This document shows, in pieces, positions 62,848-64,000 of a stretch of 64,000 nt of DNA. Made by a program: the position numbers and the translations under genes. The stretch comes from Bipolaris cookei (taxonomy: Eukaryota > Ascomycota > Dothideomycetes > Pleosporales > Pleosporaceae): assembly GCA_002286855.1 (NCBI GenBank), contig NRSV01000024.1, positions 124,001 through 188,000 on the forward strand. Reading direction: 5' to 3'. Below the pieces are notes generated by a model. The model was not told the DNA's origin. It made no database searches and saw only the letters and a program-made list of their open reading frames with translations. How positions within the stretch are numbered: position 1 is the stretch's first letter; each line of letters begins with the position of its first letter.

Positions 62848-64000
62848 TCTGACCGAGCAGTAACGAATGTTTTAGATAGTTGTTTGAAAAGAACGGCGGT
62901 TGGCGAAGGCAAAGAAGCGAAAAGAAGGACTGAAAAGAATGTAAAAGACTGCTGGTTGATGAACTCAGAGGCTGATGAGAAGATGATGGAGGCGATGTCT
63001 TCTGTATATTATATACACCAGCACCACTGCCCTGTCCTCCCGCGTCTCTCCACCCGTAGCCATGCCACCGGTCGTCTCGACTCAGGGAAGTTGTTTGGAC
63101 GGACATTCATTTGCCCGACCAAACAGTGTACAATTGTGGTTCTGAAGCGTTCCTTTGCAGCTTGTCCGCCGTGCCAAGACTCTTGGTAGTGGTCCTCTTC
63201 GTTGGCGAATATTGTATCCTAGGCTATAAGAAGGGTAGCGGCGCTTGTGCAGCCTCGCCACACACATGGGAAGGATGAAACACGGCGGGGCCAGCCAATC
63301 AGCCGCAAACCGTAAACGACCTGGACTTGGCTTGCTGGGACCAGCAATAAACACCGAGTTTCAGCATTGCGCTATCAAAACACCAATACCCAGGTGCCCG
63401 GCCCCAACGCGGAATAGCTCGCGGTGGAGTCGTGATCCGTCGAAATTTCCGCTCTTCATGCAGCTCCCTTTCCGCTGGTGTTCTTCGATAGAAATGATGG
63501 CAAATGGCAGTAGCGAGATAAGGGGGGATACCGCTCCGGGGAAGCCCGGCACTTGGCGATTTGAGTCCATGTAAATTCATGGCATGATATGAGCGGGCCG
63601 TCCTGTTAGTTCGTCTTCTGCTTACTCGCTTTGTCCACACCCTTGGCAACGTGGGACGTTACGGGTCATGACGGACGATAAAGCAATATACACAGCTTGG
63701 TCAAACACTATAGGAGAAGTCACTCTGCAAGTACTAGTTTTTTTCACAAACCATGTCTCTCTCGGGCTTGTTATGAATAAGTCGGGCTTATCACTCTGAC
63801 AAAATGCAGTCACAAGGCTGCAAGCCTGTTTGATAAAAACGAATCAAAAAACAAAGAGAAAATTCGATGCCGTGAAAGACGGGCCATGAATCGTGGTGGA
63901 ACCCAGCGTTTCGTTCCCCGTTCCAAACGCCACCTGCCCCTGGCAGGGGCGAGGCGCGGAGTGGACGACTTTTGGGTAAAGCTCTCCTTGGCACCCACAC
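62848..64000. other. Upstream region of the AA9 gene and gene-free end of the window
   Basis: 1.15 kb. The first 200 bases are the presumed promoter and 5' UTR of the AA9 gene (the complementary strand is CT-rich). Open frames near 63245-63650 and 63791-64000 have no domain or splice support. A gene could start beyond the window. Confidence 0.45.

Overview
The window is genomic DNA of a filamentous ascomycete. Short GT-AG introns (about 45-75 bases) with clear branch points, fungal-type CBM1 modules, a fungal seven-helix membrane protein, Fot/pogo, hAT, Tad-like LINE and Ty3/gypsy elements, and C-to-T type nonsense changes typical of RIP all point there. The gene set and transposon mix fit Dothideomycetes (Pleosporales) best; that placement is inference. 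No 16S-type, organellar or bacterial signal is seen.

Layout. 1-6351 is a gene-rich block: the 5' part of an adenosine-deaminase-like gene (minus strand, cut by the window edge), a G-protein beta subunit gene, and a phosducin-like gene (the Gbeta-gamma chaperone) directly downstream on the same strand. 7143-11419 is a pile of transposon remains: a pogo C-terminal remnant, a Ty3/gypsy integrase-chromodomain remnant with polypurine tract and LTR, a 425-bp palindromic MITE, and a decayed pogo element. A two-domain GH10-CBM1 xylanase gene (12052-13408) sits between this and the next pile. 13482-21382 is one pogo element split by a 6-kb non-LTR retrotransposon whose two long ORFs are open. 21383-31070 is AT-rich and repeat-rich: an intact gene for a Kex2-site, six-cysteine secreted protein, a 103-bp tandem repeat, a stop-interrupted second small secreted protein, another pogo element, a 2.7-kb hAT element with a perfect 8-bp target duplication, and an internally deleted pogo element.

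31255-36824 carries a seven-helix membrane protein gene and a decayed GH32 invertase-like gene. 37252-45112 is again dense transposons: the second MITE copy, two class-B pogo elements, a LINE fragment with a solo LTR inside it, and a further pogo half. The Spp1-like COMPASS subunit gene follows (45414-47345), then a pogo element with near-perfect ends, a sterol glucosyltransferase gene with three exons, a short-chain dehydrogenase gene, another pogo element, a second solo LTR, phosphoserine phosphatase (SER2 type) and an AA9 lytic polysaccharide monooxygenase with CBM1.

How it fits together. The housekeeping and signalling genes are intact islands between transposon blocks. Three plant-cell-wall or sugar enzymes (GH10-CBM1, AA9-CBM1, decayed GH32) and two small secreted proteins lie at the edges of, or inside, those blocks, the usual 'two-speed' arrangement of a plant-associated fungus. 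The most striking structural signal is shared by almost all TA-flanked pogo families here: each terminal inverted repeat contains two head-to-tail copies of a short motif spaced exactly 17 bases apart (18 in one case), although the motif sequence differs between families. 17 bp is also the size of the CENP-B box, and CENP-B derives from a pogo transposase, so these look like doubled transposase-binding sites.
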